NCBI GenBank assembly: GCA_000163695.1 | Contig: GG774890.1 | Span: 226,450-290,449, forward strand | Direction of reading: 5' to 3' | DNA from: Bacteroidetes oral taxon 274 str. F0058 | GTDB taxonomy: Bacteria; Bacteroidota; Bacteroidia; Bacteroidales; Paludibacteraceae | DNA length: 64,000 nt | Shown: positions 48,949 through 58,566 of the stretch, one piece after another | Position numbering within the stretch: position 1 is the first letter of the stretch | Layout: each line of letters opens with the position of its first letter | Translations under genes and position numbers: made by a program | The notes under the pieces: generated by a model | The model's input: the letters and a program-made list of their open reading frames with translations, nothing else | What the model was told of the DNA's origin: nothing | Databases searched by the model: none

Positions 48949-49572
48949 ATGGCGAATCCCTCCAATAGTCAAAGAAAAACAACGAGTTACAGTAACATAT
49001 TATACGCTCTGATAGTGTTCGTTACGTTCGGTTGTGGAGTATTGTCGGGCTGTTCCGACAATAAGCCCGTAGTCAGAGGTAAAGTAGGCGACCCGCAGAA
49101 AACCCCTTCGTTGATAGCAACCGATATAAGTACTGTCATATCCGACTCGGGTATTACGCGGTATCGCATTACAACACCACGTATGCTTATATTCGACAGA
49201 GCAGAAAGAAGTCATTGGTTTTTCCCGAAAGGTCTGCACTTCGAGCGTTTCGACGAACATTACAAAGCAGACGCACAGATAGATTGCCGCTGGGCTGTAT
49301 ACTATGACCAAGAAAAACTGTGGATACTCAAAGACAGTGTCCGATGTACCAATATATCGGGCGAAACGTTCAGTACCAACCGCCTGAATTGGGACGAGAG
49401 AGCACAGAGGATATATTCGGACTCGGCAATAACTATTACCAAGAAATCTATGATTATCAATGGTATCGGGTTCGAGTCGAACCAGATGCTCACGAAGTAT
49501 CGCATAAACAAGGTTACGGGAGTATTGCCCATAGATAATGATGAGGATAGCAGTGACGAGGCACAGGAGTAG
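48949..49572 (+). CDS. lptC: LPS export periplasmic protein LptC-like
   Basis: 207 residues from ATG 48949; a TTG at 48928 overlapping the previous stop is also in frame. N-terminal hydrophobic segment with a lipobox-like LSGC (Cys about residue 34). The beta-jellyroll domain shows repeating strands (RYRITTPRMLIFD, WAVYYDQEKLWILKDSV, FSTNRLNWDERAQRIYSD) as in LptC/LptA. It would bridge LPS from the LptBFG transporter to LptA. Confidence 0.82.
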   Translation: MANPSNSQRKTTSYSNILYALIVFVTFGCGVLSGCSDNKPVVRGKVGDPQKTPSLIATDISTVISDSGITRYRITTPRMLIFDRAERSHWFFPKGLHFERFDEHYKADAQIDCRWAVYYDQEKLWILKDSVRCTNISGETFSTNRLNWDERAQRIYSDSAITITKKSMIINGIGFESNQMLTKYRINKVTGVLPIDNDEDSSDEAQE

Positions 49573-49607
49573 TGATTTTTTAATAAAAGTTTTCTCCAAA
49601 AAAGTTG

Positions 49608-49615
49608 TAACTTTG
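49608..49615 (+). promoter_or_regulatory. ileS promoter, -7 box
   Basis: TAACTTTG followed by CGACTTCG, 27 bases before the ileS ATG. Confidence 0.7.
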
Positions 49616-49641
49616 CGACTTCGTAAAAAGAAATCGATAAA

Positions 49642-51522
49642 ATGAAGTATTTTCGTGAACACAAAGGACTTAACCTCTCCGATATAAATAAAGATATATT
49701 GCAGTATTGGGAAGAAAACAATGTCTTTCATCGCTCTGTGGAAGAACGCCAAGGACATCGCTCGTTCGTATTCTACGAGGGACCGCCGTCGGCAAACGGT
49801 ATGCCGGGTATACATCACGTGATGGCTCGTACCATAAAAGATGTCTTTTGCCGCTTCAAGACTATGCAGGGCTATCAGGTAAAACGCAAAGCCGGCTGGG
49901 ATACACACGGGTTGCCCGTGGAGCTCGGTGTTGAGAAAATGCTGGGAATCACCAAAGAAGATATCGGCAAAAACATCTCTGTGGAGCAGTACAACGATGC
50001 TTGTAGGCGTGAGGTGATGAAATATACACGCGAGTGGGAAGACCTCACCAAGAAGATGGGCTATTGGGTGGATATGACAGACCCGTATATAACCTACGAT
50101 AACCGTTATATAGAGACGCTCTGGTATTTGCTCAAACAGTTGTACGATAAGGGGTTGTTGTACAAGGGATATACCATACAGCCCTATTCGCCTGCTGCCG
50201 GTACGGGGTTGAGTACGCACGAACTCAATCAGCCCGGAGCATATCGCGATGTGAAAGACACTACCTGCATTGCTCAGTTCAAAGTAAAAAACAGTACTCC
50301 GCAGGCACAGGCTCTTATACAAAAAGCAGGCAGCGAGCCCGTGTTTTTCGTAGCTTGGACTACGACGCCTTGGACGTTGCCCTCGAACACCGCTCTGGCA
50401 GTAGGAGCAAATATCGATTACGTATTGATAAAAACGCAAAACCAATACACCAAACAGAGCGTAACGGTGGTGCTTGCCGAATCGCTTTTGGCAAGTGTAG
50501 TCGGCAAAAACGAATATGAGCTCTTGGCTAAGTTTAGCGGTAAAGATATGGAGGGTATCGAGTATGAACAGCTCTTCGACTGGGTAAATCCCATACTTGC
50601 AGGCAGCAAGCTATCGGCTTTCAGGGTTATCAGCGGCGACTTCGTAACTACCGAAGATGGTACAGGTATCGTACACATCGCTCCTACCTTTGGTGCCGAC
50701 GACGATAAGGTCGCAAAACAGAACGGCATCGCTCCGCTATTTGTGGTAGATAAGAAAGGCGATACTCGTCCGATGGTAGACCTCACGGGAAAATATTTCG
50801 ACATAAGCGATTTGGACGATAATTTTGTAAAAACGAATGTCAATCTGCCGTCATATCGACAGTGGGCGGGGCGTTTTGTGAAAAATGCTTACGACCAACA
50901 TCTGAGCGATGCCGACGTTACTCTCGATGTAGACATCTGTATGGAGCTCAAGCAGCGTGGACAGGTATTCAAGATAGAGAAACACACTCATAACTATCCG
51001 CACTGCTGGCGTACGGACAAACCCGTATTATACTATCCGCTCGACTCGTGGTTTATCCGTACTACTGCGGTAAAAGACGAGATGATTGCCCTCAACGATA
51101 CTATCAACTGGAAGCCTCAATCGACAGGGTCGGGGCGTTTCGGCAAATGGCTCGAAAACCTACAAGACTGGAACCTATCGCGTAGCCGCTATTGGGGTAC
51201 TCCGCTGCCTATATGGCGTACCGACGACGGACAGGAAGAGATATGTATCGGCTCTGTGGCAGAGCTCATCGAGGAGATAGACAAGTCTATCGAGGCAGGC
51301 ATAATGACCGAAAACCCGTATAAGAACTTCGAGGTAGGAGTCTATACTGCCGATAATTACAGCGAAAAGAATATCGACCTGCATCGTCCGTATGTAGACA
51401 ATATAATTCTGGTATCGCCTTCGGGCAAGCCGATGAAGCGAGAAGCCGACCTCATAGACGTATGGTTCGATAGCGGTGCTATGCCTTATGCTCAGGTACA
51501 TTATCCGTTTGAGTGCGAATAA
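49642..51522 (+). pseudogene. ileS: Isoleucyl-tRNA synthetase, N-terminal 626 residues only
   Basis: The frame is clean for 626 codons and clearly IleRS: the HIGH motif region PPSANGMPGIHHVMART (about 52-68), the CP1 editing domain with TTPWTLPSNTALAVGA, and the second Rossmann segment up to DVWFDSGAMPYAQVHYPFE. It then ends at once in CE and TAA. Family members run to about 1050-1150 residues; missing are the rest of the active site with KMSKS, the anticodon-binding domain and the C-terminal zinc region. No frame downstream continues the homology; a tRNA promoter starts 16 bases later. It is either a truncated duplicate, a rearrangement breakpoint, or an assembly join. Confidence 0.85.
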
Positions 51523-51537
51523 TCGGACTAAAATGAT

Positions 51538-51545
51538 TACTTTTG
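51538..51545 (+). promoter_or_regulatory. tRNA-Arg promoter, -7 box
   Basis: TACTTTTG followed by CATTCC, between the ileS stop and the tRNA. Confidence 0.65.
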
Positions 51546-51573
51546 CATTCCGATAAAAAAGGAAACGGCATTT

Positions 51574-51645
51574 GCCCTTGTAGTTCAATGGATAGAACGG
51601 AAGTTTCCTAAACTTCAAATCAGGGTTCGATTCCCTGCGAGGGTA
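51574..51645 (+). tRNA. tRNA-Arg (CCT)
   Basis: Acceptor GCCCTTG/CGAGGGT, D-arm GTTCAATGGATAGAAC, anticodon stem GAAGT/ACTTC with loop TTCCTAA giving CCT, T-arm CAGGGTTCGATTCCCTG, discriminator A. 72 bases, no encoded CCA. Confidence 0.93.
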
Positions 51646-51690
51646 CAAAGATAAAACGAAGTATTTTTATTGCAACCGATGCTTTTTTTG

Positions 51691-51698
51691 TATTTTTG
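51691..51698 (+). promoter_or_regulatory. Promoter of the HD-domain hydrolase gene
   Basis: TATTTTTG followed by CAGTTCGG, 36 bases before ATG 51734; TTG lies 18 bases upstream. Confidence 0.65.
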
Positions 51699-51733
51699 CA
51701 GTTCGGTTCAAATGTTTTTTGGGTTATGAAGTT

Positions 51734-53737
51734 ATGAATTTTAATAATAAACAGATAAGACCTCTGTTGTATGTTGCTATGTTTGTAGTAACTACATTCC
51801 TTATATTCAAGATATTCCCTCAGCGTACACATTTCGATAAAAACTATGAGGTCGGTAAGCCGTGGCAATACGAACTACTCACAGCTCCGTTCAATTTTCC
51901 TATATATAAGACCGATAGTGAGATAAAAGCCGAAAAAGACAGTATAAAGCGTTTTTTTACGCCCTATTACACTTTACAGTCGAATAGAAGTAGGACTGTT
52001 GTCGGTATATTGTCGGCAGACACTACTATCAAGGCGAATAACAAACAGTATCTGCAACGAGCGATACAGAATATCTACAAAAAAGGAGTCTTGGCTCAGA
52101 GTGACTACGACGATTTGCAAAAATCCGATATTAAGACCATAAATATTAGCGATACATCGAATATTTGGCGTAAGGCGGAATTGAAAAACATATATACTCC
52201 TGCTACTGCATTAGATTATATAGTTGACGCTTACCCTATTAGGAGAAATGTAATAGATTCCTTGAATATAAAGAGACTTATTGTACCCAATCTGAGTATC
52301 GACAAAAATAAGTCTGACTTGGCTCTTGACGAGTTGCTGAAAAATATTACATCGTCGAGCGGAATGGTACAGACGGGAGAGCGTATCATAGATAGAGGCG
52401 AAATCGTTAAATACGAGCAGTTTAAGATACTGAATTCTCTCAAAAAAGAGTATCAGCAACACGCTCCCGAGCGAAACAACAAACTCGTTGCCTTAGCCGA
52501 TATATTTATGATAGCAGGTCTGTTGGCGTTGTTTGTGATATATGTTGTTCTGTTCAGACCTGAGTTTATTCGGTTGAAAAACTCGCTGTTTATCATACTT
52601 ATGATTCTTCTGGTAACAGGTTGTGCGTCTTTTATAATGAACTACGCCCCTAATATGATAAACATTGTGCCTTTCACTCTGATAGCCATCATCATCCGTA
52701 TATTCTTCGATAGCCGTACCGCTTTGTTTGTACATAATATAGTGGTTCTTATCGTTTCGCTTTTTGTGCCGTCGCCTTTTGTTTTTCTGATGCTGCATAT
52801 ACCTGCGGGTATGATTGCAGTATCGACACTTAAACAGCTTACACACAGGGCGCAACTCGTACAGAGTGCTATATTTATCTTCATAACTTATGCTTTCATA
52901 TACTCGTTTTGTACGATTATAGATACGGGTACTTTTGTCTTTTCGTGGAGGCTGTATACAATATTTATGATTAACTCCATACTGTTGTTGTTTGCATATA
53001 TATTGATATATATATTCGAAAAGATATTCGGTTATCTGTCGGACGTTACTCTGGTAGAACTCTCCAATATCAATAATAAGTTGCTAATGGACTTTTCGGC
53101 AAAAGCTCCCGGTACGTTTCAGCACGTTATTCAGGTGTCTACTTTGGCGGCGGCAATTGCTCAGAAGATAAATGCCAATACTCTGCTTACCCGTACCGGT
53201 GCGTTGTATCACGATATAGGTAAGATGAAGAACCCGATGTGTTTCATCGAGAATCAGACGTCGGGCTTCAATCCGCTCAACGATATGTCGTACGAAGACG
53301 CCGCCCGCGTGATAATAGCACACGTAGATGATGGTGTAAAAATAGCGGAACAGAACGGATTACCGCAGAAAATAATCAATTTCATCAGGTCGCATCACGC
53401 AAGAAGTACGGTAAAATATTTTTATATAATGGAGCAAAAGGCTCACCCCGACAAAGAGATAGACCGCAGCCGCTTTTCGTACAACGGACGACTCCCCGAT
53501 ACCAAAGAAGAAGCCATAGTGATGATGGCAGATTCGGTGGAGGCAGCCTCGCGTAGCCTGAAAGAGTATAACGAGACCACTATCGGCGAACTTGTCGAAA
53601 ATATAGTCAACTCGCAAGTATCCGAAGGTGCTTTCAAAGACGCTCCCCTTACATTCAAACATCTGGAGATAGCCAAAGCCGTACTTAAAGAAAAATTGAT
53701 AAACATATATCACTCGCGTATAGAATATCCGAAATAA
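51734..53737 (+). CDS. 7TM-HD (PgpH-type) hydrolase
   Basis: 667 residues from ATG 51734 (a TTG five codons earlier is in frame). One N-terminal helix, an extracytoplasmic 7TMR-HDED-like domain (~45-250), a block of about seven helices (~255-440), then a cytoplasmic HD domain with GALYHDIGKMKNP and HARSTVKYFYIMEQKAHPD. In Firmicutes PgpH cleaves cyclic di-AMP; the same substrate here is likely but unproven. Followed 32 bases on by gldG. Confidence 0.9.
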   Translation: MNFNNKQIRPLLYVAMFVVTTFLIFKIFPQRTHFDKNYEVGKPWQYELLTAPFNFPIYKTDSEIKAEKDSIKRFFTPYYTLQSNRSRTVVGILSADTTIKANNKQYLQRAIQNIYKKGVLAQSDYDDLQKSDIKTINISDTSNIWRKAELKNIYTPATALDYIVDAYPIRRNVIDSLNIKRLIVPNLSIDKNKSDLALDELLKNITSSSGMVQTGERIIDRGEIVKYEQFKILNSLKKEYQQHAPERNNKLVALADIFMIAGLLALFVIYVVLFRPEFIRLKNSLFIILMILLVTGCASFIMNYAPNMINIVPFTLIAIIIRIFFDSRTALFVHNIVVLIVSLFVPSPFVFLMLHIPAGMIAVSTLKQLTHRAQLVQSAIFIFITYAFIYSFCTIIDTGTFVFSWRLYTIFMINSILLLFAYILIYIFEKIFGYLSDVTLVELSNINNKLLMDFSAKAPGTFQHVIQVSTLAAAIAQKINANTLLTRTGALYHDIGKMKNPMCFIENQTSGFNPLNDMSYEDAARVIIAHVDDGVKIAEQNGLPQKIINFIRSHHARSTVKYFYIMEQKAHPDKEIDRSRFSYNGRLPDTKEEAIVMMADSVEAASRSLKEYNETTIGELVENIVNSQVSEGAFKDAPLTFKHLEIAKAVLKEKLINIYHSRIEYPK

Positions 53738-53769
53738 AGTAGACTGCCAATAAATTATTTTTACCGTAA

Positions 53770-55455
53770 ATGAAAAAAAATAATATCTATAAATACGCCA
53801 TAGCGATTGCCATATTTATTGTTGTTGTCTTATTCGCTTTCAAGATACTGTTTTTCAGGCTCGACCTTACCGAAGAAAAACGTTTTTCGATAACGAAAGC
53901 CTCGAAAAATATTCTGAAAAACATCAAATCGCCCATCAAGGTAATTATCTATATCGGAGAGGCAGACGCCAATATAGCTCACCTGAAAAACGGAGTAAAC
54001 GATATCCTCGACGAATTTGCCGCATATTCGGAGAGCAATATATCGTACTCGTATGTTAATCCGGCAGATGCGAAAGACGAGGCGGAGCGTAACAAAAACT
54101 TCTACCGTCTCGAAGACCGCGGTCTGTCGCCGATAACAATCTCCACACGCGACGCAGGCGGCAAAGTGTCGCAAACGCTTATTTTCCCTTGGGCAGACGT
54201 GATACTCGACAAAGACACCCTGCCCGTATGCCTTATGAAACCCACCGGTATGAAGAGTGGTGAAGAGAGCGTAAATGCAGCTATCGAGGAACTTGAATAC
54301 AATCTTATAGACGCCATAAATATTCTGAACAAAAGCAGTTTCGATAAAATAGCTTTTATCGAAGGGCACGGCGAACTGTCGGAGTTGGAGACATATTCGA
54401 TATCCGAACAACTTAGCCGATATTTCCAGATAGACAGAGGAGTACTCGCCGACGATGCCTCTATTATATCGGGATACAAAGCAATAATAGTGGCAAAACC
54501 CACGAAGCCTTTCAGCGAGTCGGATAAATTCATCATAGACCAATATATTATGAATGGCGGTAAAGTTGTATGGCTGCTCGATGCCATAAATTATTCGACC
54601 GAAGAGCTGAGCCGGAGCGGTATATCGCCTGTACTTGCCTTAGACCTTAATCTGAACGATATGCTTTTCCGTTATGGAGCAAGGCTCGAGGCTGCCGTTG
54701 TACAGGATATGCAGTGCCTGTATATGCCTATAAATGTGGCTACTGTGGGTGAACCGCCCGTTTTCGAACAGTTCCCGTACACGTACTCTCCTCTGCTGAT
54801 GACATCGCCCGAGAGCCCTATTACACGCAATCTGATGAATATAAAGGCGGATTTTCCCTCTTTCGTCCAACAGGTGAGTATCGAAAACGGCATAGATATG
54901 CAGATATTGCTTGCTACGTCCGGTGCATCGCACGTGGATATGGCTCCGACGAATATCGACCTGAAAAGTATGGCAAAAATTGTACCCGAAAAGTTCGTCA
55001 ATGCACAGTTTGTGCCTGTGGGTGTTCTTATGAGTGGTCGGTTCGAGAGTGTCTTCCGCCACAGGCAGGCTCCGCAGAACCTCAAGAACCTTCAGCCTCG
55101 TAAAGATAATAGCGTGAAAAACAAGATGATAGTAGTAGCTGATGGCGATATTATACGAAACGAAATAGAGCGTTCGAAGGCAGGTCAGGTGGGCATCGTT
55201 CCTCTTGGACTCGACAGGAACACGGGGCAATCGTATGGTAACGCCAACTTTATAGTCAATGCTGTGCTATCGCTTACAGACGACGATTCGCTTATTGCCC
55301 TCCGCAACAGGACTATCAAACTCAGAATGCTCGACAAACAGAAGATAACCTCCGACAGGGTTTTCTGGCAGACAATCAATGTTTTATTGCCGATAATTAT
55401 ACTCGTAATCTTTGGAGCTGTGTATATCACCCTCCGTAGAGTGCGCTATAAATAG
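53770..55455 (+). CDS. gldG: GldG-like ABC transporter auxiliary component
   Basis: 561 residues. N-terminal membrane helix (8-30) with the family opening FFRLDLTEEKRFSITKAS, a long DUF4350-type periplasmic region, and a C-terminal helix (~530-552) followed by RRVRYK. It matches GldG, which works with GldA and GldF. In gliding Flavobacteria these are gliding components; in Bacteroidales they persist without gliding. gldF and gldA are not adjacent here. Confidence 0.87.
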   Translation: MKKNNIYKYAIAIAIFIVVVLFAFKILFFRLDLTEEKRFSITKASKNILKNIKSPIKVIIYIGEADANIAHLKNGVNDILDEFAAYSESNISYSYVNPADAKDEAERNKNFYRLEDRGLSPITISTRDAGGKVSQTLIFPWADVILDKDTLPVCLMKPTGMKSGEESVNAAIEELEYNLIDAINILNKSSFDKIAFIEGHGELSELETYSISEQLSRYFQIDRGVLADDASIISGYKAIIVAKPTKPFSESDKFIIDQYIMNGGKVVWLLDAINYSTEELSRSGISPVLALDLNLNDMLFRYGARLEAAVVQDMQCLYMPINVATVGEPPVFEQFPYTYSPLLMTSPESPITRNLMNIKADFPSFVQQVSIENGIDMQILLATSGASHVDMAPTNIDLKSMAKIVPEKFVNAQFVPVGVLMSGRFESVFRHRQAPQNLKNLQPRKDNSVKNKMIVVADGDIIRNEIERSKAGQVGIVPLGLDRNTGQSYGNANFIVNAVLSLTDDDSLIALRNRTIKLRMLDKQKITSDRVFWQTINVLLPIIILVIFGAVYITLRRVRYK

Positions 55456-55505
55456 AAAAAACTGATTTTACCGTTTAAACAAAATAAAAACAACATAAAA
55501 AAGCA

Positions 55506-57617
55506 ATGAAAAAATTATTTTATTCAACTCTGTTTTTAATCGTTTTTGGCATCTCTGCCATTGCTCAGAAAAACGGAGGAATGTGGATACCGACCGAACT
55601 CAACGAGAAGGAAATGAAGGAACTCGGGCTCGAAATTTCGGTCTCCGACATATTCAACACTACACGTCCGAGTATCAAAGATGCGATAGTGCAATTCGGC
55701 GGAGGCTGTACGGGCGAAATTATCTCACCTCGCGGACTGGTGCTTACCAACCACCATTGCGGATATGGAGAGATACAGGCTCATTCGTCGGTAGATAACG
55801 ACTTGTTGTCTAACGGTTTCTGGGCAAAAAACAATAGTGAAGAACTACCCAATCCCGACCTTAGTGTAACATTCGTCGTAGAGATTCACAACGTATCCGA
55901 GCAGATTTTGGCAGGAACAAGCGGTTTGTCCGACGAAGAACAAGCCAAAGTCATCGAAAAAAATATAGACAGCCTTCGTAAGAATTTTCCGCACAAGGCA
56001 TATCAGAATATCATCGTAAAACCGATGTATGCGGGCAATAAATACTATGCTTTCGTTACGGAAACCTACCGTGATGTTCGTCTCGTGGGAGCTCCTCCGC
56101 AATCGATAGGCAAATTCGGTTCGGATACGGACAACTGGGTATGGCCCCGCCATACGGGCGACTTCTCGCTTTTCCGCATATATGCCGATAAAAACAACGA
56201 ACCGGCAGATTACTCGCCCGACAACGTACCTTTTAAGCCGAAAAATTATCTGAAAATATCCGTACGTGAGCTAAAAGACGGAGATTTTACGTTTATCTTC
56301 GGTTATCCGGGGAGGACATCCGAATACCTGCCGTCTATTGCCATAGAACAGATTATCGATGACCTGAACCCCGCCAGAATAGCCATACGGAACATTACAC
56401 TGAAAACTCTCGACGAAAAAATGAGGCAAGACAATGCCACACGTATAAAATATGCTGCCAAATATGCAGGCATATCGAATGCTTGGAAAAAGTGGCAGGG
56501 AGAGTCTAAGGGACTTCGTCGCAGCAATGCGGTAGAGAAACGCCGTCTGTACGAAAATCGCTTGGCAGATAAAAATCCCGAGATAAAGACGGTGCTTGCG
56601 GAGTTTGAGCAACTGTACGGCGAGCAGAAAAAATATGCCGTTGCCAATGCTCTCTGGGGCGAACTGTCGAGAAATTCCGAGACATTCTACCTTGCGTCTC
56701 TTTATTACAGAGTATCACAATTAATCGAGAAAAATGAACTGACGAAAGAGAAAGCCGATAAGATAAAAGACGAGATAAAGCAGATTTACAAAGACTTCGA
56801 CAGTGAACTCGATGTTAAAGTTACAGCAAAAGTGTTGGCTTATTATGTCAATAGTGTACCAAGACAGTATGTGGGGGGCAATTACTATGCCGATGCTGCC
56901 GAAAACGAAAAAACCTTCAGTCTATGGGCAAAGAAATCTATCATTACGAATGCACATAACGACGTAGAGGCTCTATTTGCCGATACGCAAAAACTCGCCA
57001 AATCCCTCAAGAAGGACAAATTTGTCGATATGTACGGTAACCTCCTAAAAACATATATGGTCAATTGCCACGATAAGAACATTGTAGTATCGGGCAAAAT
57101 CAATTCACTGCAAAAACGGTATATGGCTTTGCAAATGGCTACCGATACCGAAAAAGCTTTTTTCCCCGATGCCAACTTCACGTTACGCGTTTCGTACGGG
57201 CAAATACACGGCTCTCAACCTGCCGACGGTGTTGAATACGACTTCCGTACCACTCTCGACGGGGTGATAGAGAAATATGTACCCGGCGATTACGAATTTG
57301 ATGTGCCGAAGAAACTCCTCGACATCTACGAGCGTAAAGATTACGCCCCGTATGCCGATGCGAAAGGTAAGATTCCTGTGGCGTTTACGGCAACCAACCA
57401 CACCACCGGAGGCAACTCGGGCTCGCCTGCTCTCGACTCCAAAGGCAATCTGATAGGTCTCAACTTCGACCGTCAATGGGAAGGTACGATGAGCGACATA
57501 CACTTCGACCCTGAGCTATGCCGCAATATAATGGTCAATGCACGATATATCCTCTTTATAATAGACAAATTTGCCGATGCCGACTGGCTCCTCGACGAAT
57601 TGACAATCGTGAATTGA
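55506..57617 (+). CDS. S46 dipeptidyl-peptidase, DPP11 type (Asp/Glu-specific)
   Basis: 703 residues with a signal peptide (1-20, ending ISAIA). Catalytic triad: His in TNHHCGYG (81-88), Asp in DTDNWVWPRHTGDFS and Ser in GGNSGSPALD. Eighteen residues after the Ser is Arg (LNFDRQWEG), the position that is Arg in P. gingivalis DPP11 and Gly in DPP7, so Asp/Glu-X dipeptide release is predicted. Periplasmic. It would feed amino-acid fermentation from protein. Starts 50 bases after gldG. Confidence 0.9.
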   Translation: MKKLFYSTLFLIVFGISAIAQKNGGMWIPTELNEKEMKELGLEISVSDIFNTTRPSIKDAIVQFGGGCTGEIISPRGLVLTNHHCGYGEIQAHSSVDNDLLSNGFWAKNNSEELPNPDLSVTFVVEIHNVSEQILAGTSGLSDEEQAKVIEKNIDSLRKNFPHKAYQNIIVKPMYAGNKYYAFVTETYRDVRLVGAPPQSIGKFGSDTDNWVWPRHTGDFSLFRIYADKNNEPADYSPDNVPFKPKNYLKISVRELKDGDFTFIFGYPGRTSEYLPSIAIEQIIDDLNPARIAIRNITLKTLDEKMRQDNATRIKYAAKYAGISNAWKKWQGESKGLRRSNAVEKRRLYENRLADKNPEIKTVLAEFEQLYGEQKKYAVANALWGELSRNSETFYLASLYYRVSQLIEKNELTKEKADKIKDEIKQIYKDFDSELDVKVTAKVLAYYVNSVPRQYVGGNYYADAAENEKTFSLWAKKSIITNAHNDVEALFADTQKLAKSLKKDKFVDMYGNLLKTYMVNCHDKNIVVSGKINSLQKRYMALQMATDTEKAFFPDANFTLRVSYGQIHGSQPADGVEYDFRTTLDGVIEKYVPGDYEFDVPKKLLDIYERKDYAPYADAKGKIPVAFTATNHTTGGNSGSPALDSKGNLIGLNFDRQWEGTMSDIHFDPELCRNIMVNARYILFIIDKFADADWLLDELTIVN

Positions 57618-57677
57618 TATAATTTATATTCTGTACAGAAAAACAATATACATTATTAAATAAGTGAAGTACTATCT

Positions 57678-58406
57678 ATGGCATTTTTTGATTTTTTGTC
57701 TAAAAACAATAATAATACAGCCCAACACCGCAAAGAAGAAAGTATAAGGATTCTAAAACAGCAAGGAGTTCCTTTCATAGAACATTTGCCTTTACGCTAT
57801 GAGGAAAGCGAAGTTACGCCCCGAAGCAAGAAGGAAGTCATTGTTCGTGCAGCCTGTTCCTTTGCGTCGATAATGTGTGCCTGCTCAATCAGAGATGGCA
57901 ATTATACGGACGAAGACAAAAGATGGATGATGTATGATTTTTTGCAAAACCGATATGGAGCACTTGATTTTCTTACACCTAAAGAACGCGATGTTATCGA
58001 AAACAGGGCAAGCGAACAGCAGGTCATAAACGCAGGCTGGAAGTATGAGGCATTTTGGTCGTTGCTGTGGGCTTTGGGTATAGTCAAAGAACTGAGTTTC
58101 CCGAGTGAAATTTGCGATGGAGGATTTGCGATGGAGGTTATGAACCGTTTCAAGGATATTGACGATTTTGCAGCAGGGACGAAACTTCGGAGTATGGCAG
58201 AGATTCTACAAGCACTTGATATAACATACCGTTATCACTGGGCTTGTGTGAATGCCCGCGTACACGGTACAGACTCGGCGGGACTCAACGAAAGTGTTGT
58301 AATGGAGCGTAGGGCAGGGCTTGAATGGCTCTGCTGTAAGGGACACGAAAATGATAATGTAATCGACGAATATAACTCTTGGGATTATCCCGATATGAAC
58401 ACCTGA
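57678..58406 (+). CDS. DUF4272 protein
   Basis: 242 residues, no signal or membrane segment. The order RAACSFASIMCACSI, GWKYEAFWSLLWALGIV, and the C-terminal RYHWACVNAR...ESVVMERRAGLEWL fits DUF4272, a widespread family of unknown function that is often linked to toxin-immunity loci. It stands alone between the peptidase and a secreted protein, and no toxin is adjacent. Confidence 0.75.
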   Translation: MAFFDFLSKNNNNTAQHRKEESIRILKQQGVPFIEHLPLRYEESEVTPRSKKEVIVRAACSFASIMCACSIRDGNYTDEDKRWMMYDFLQNRYGALDFLTPKERDVIENRASEQQVINAGWKYEAFWSLLWALGIVKELSFPSEICDGGFAMEVMNRFKDIDDFAAGTKLRSMAEILQALDITYRYHWACVNARVHGTDSAGLNESVVMERRAGLEWLCCKGHENDNVIDEYNSWDYPDMNT

Positions 58407-58566
58407 AATCGAAGCGGAAGTAATCCTGAATAAAGTTATTGTGAATGTCGAAAATAATGTTTTTGCTTACACAAAAGAGAGTAAAACAAATAAATAATAT
58501 AAAAACGATGCCCTTCGTTGTAAGGAATGATGACCGCAAAGTACTATAAAACATTGTATTAATTGT

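Noticed and set aside
51574..51645. Integrated element attached at tRNA-Arg
   Set aside because: No integrase gene and no direct repeat of the tRNA 3' end were seen in the window, so an att site cannot be claimed.
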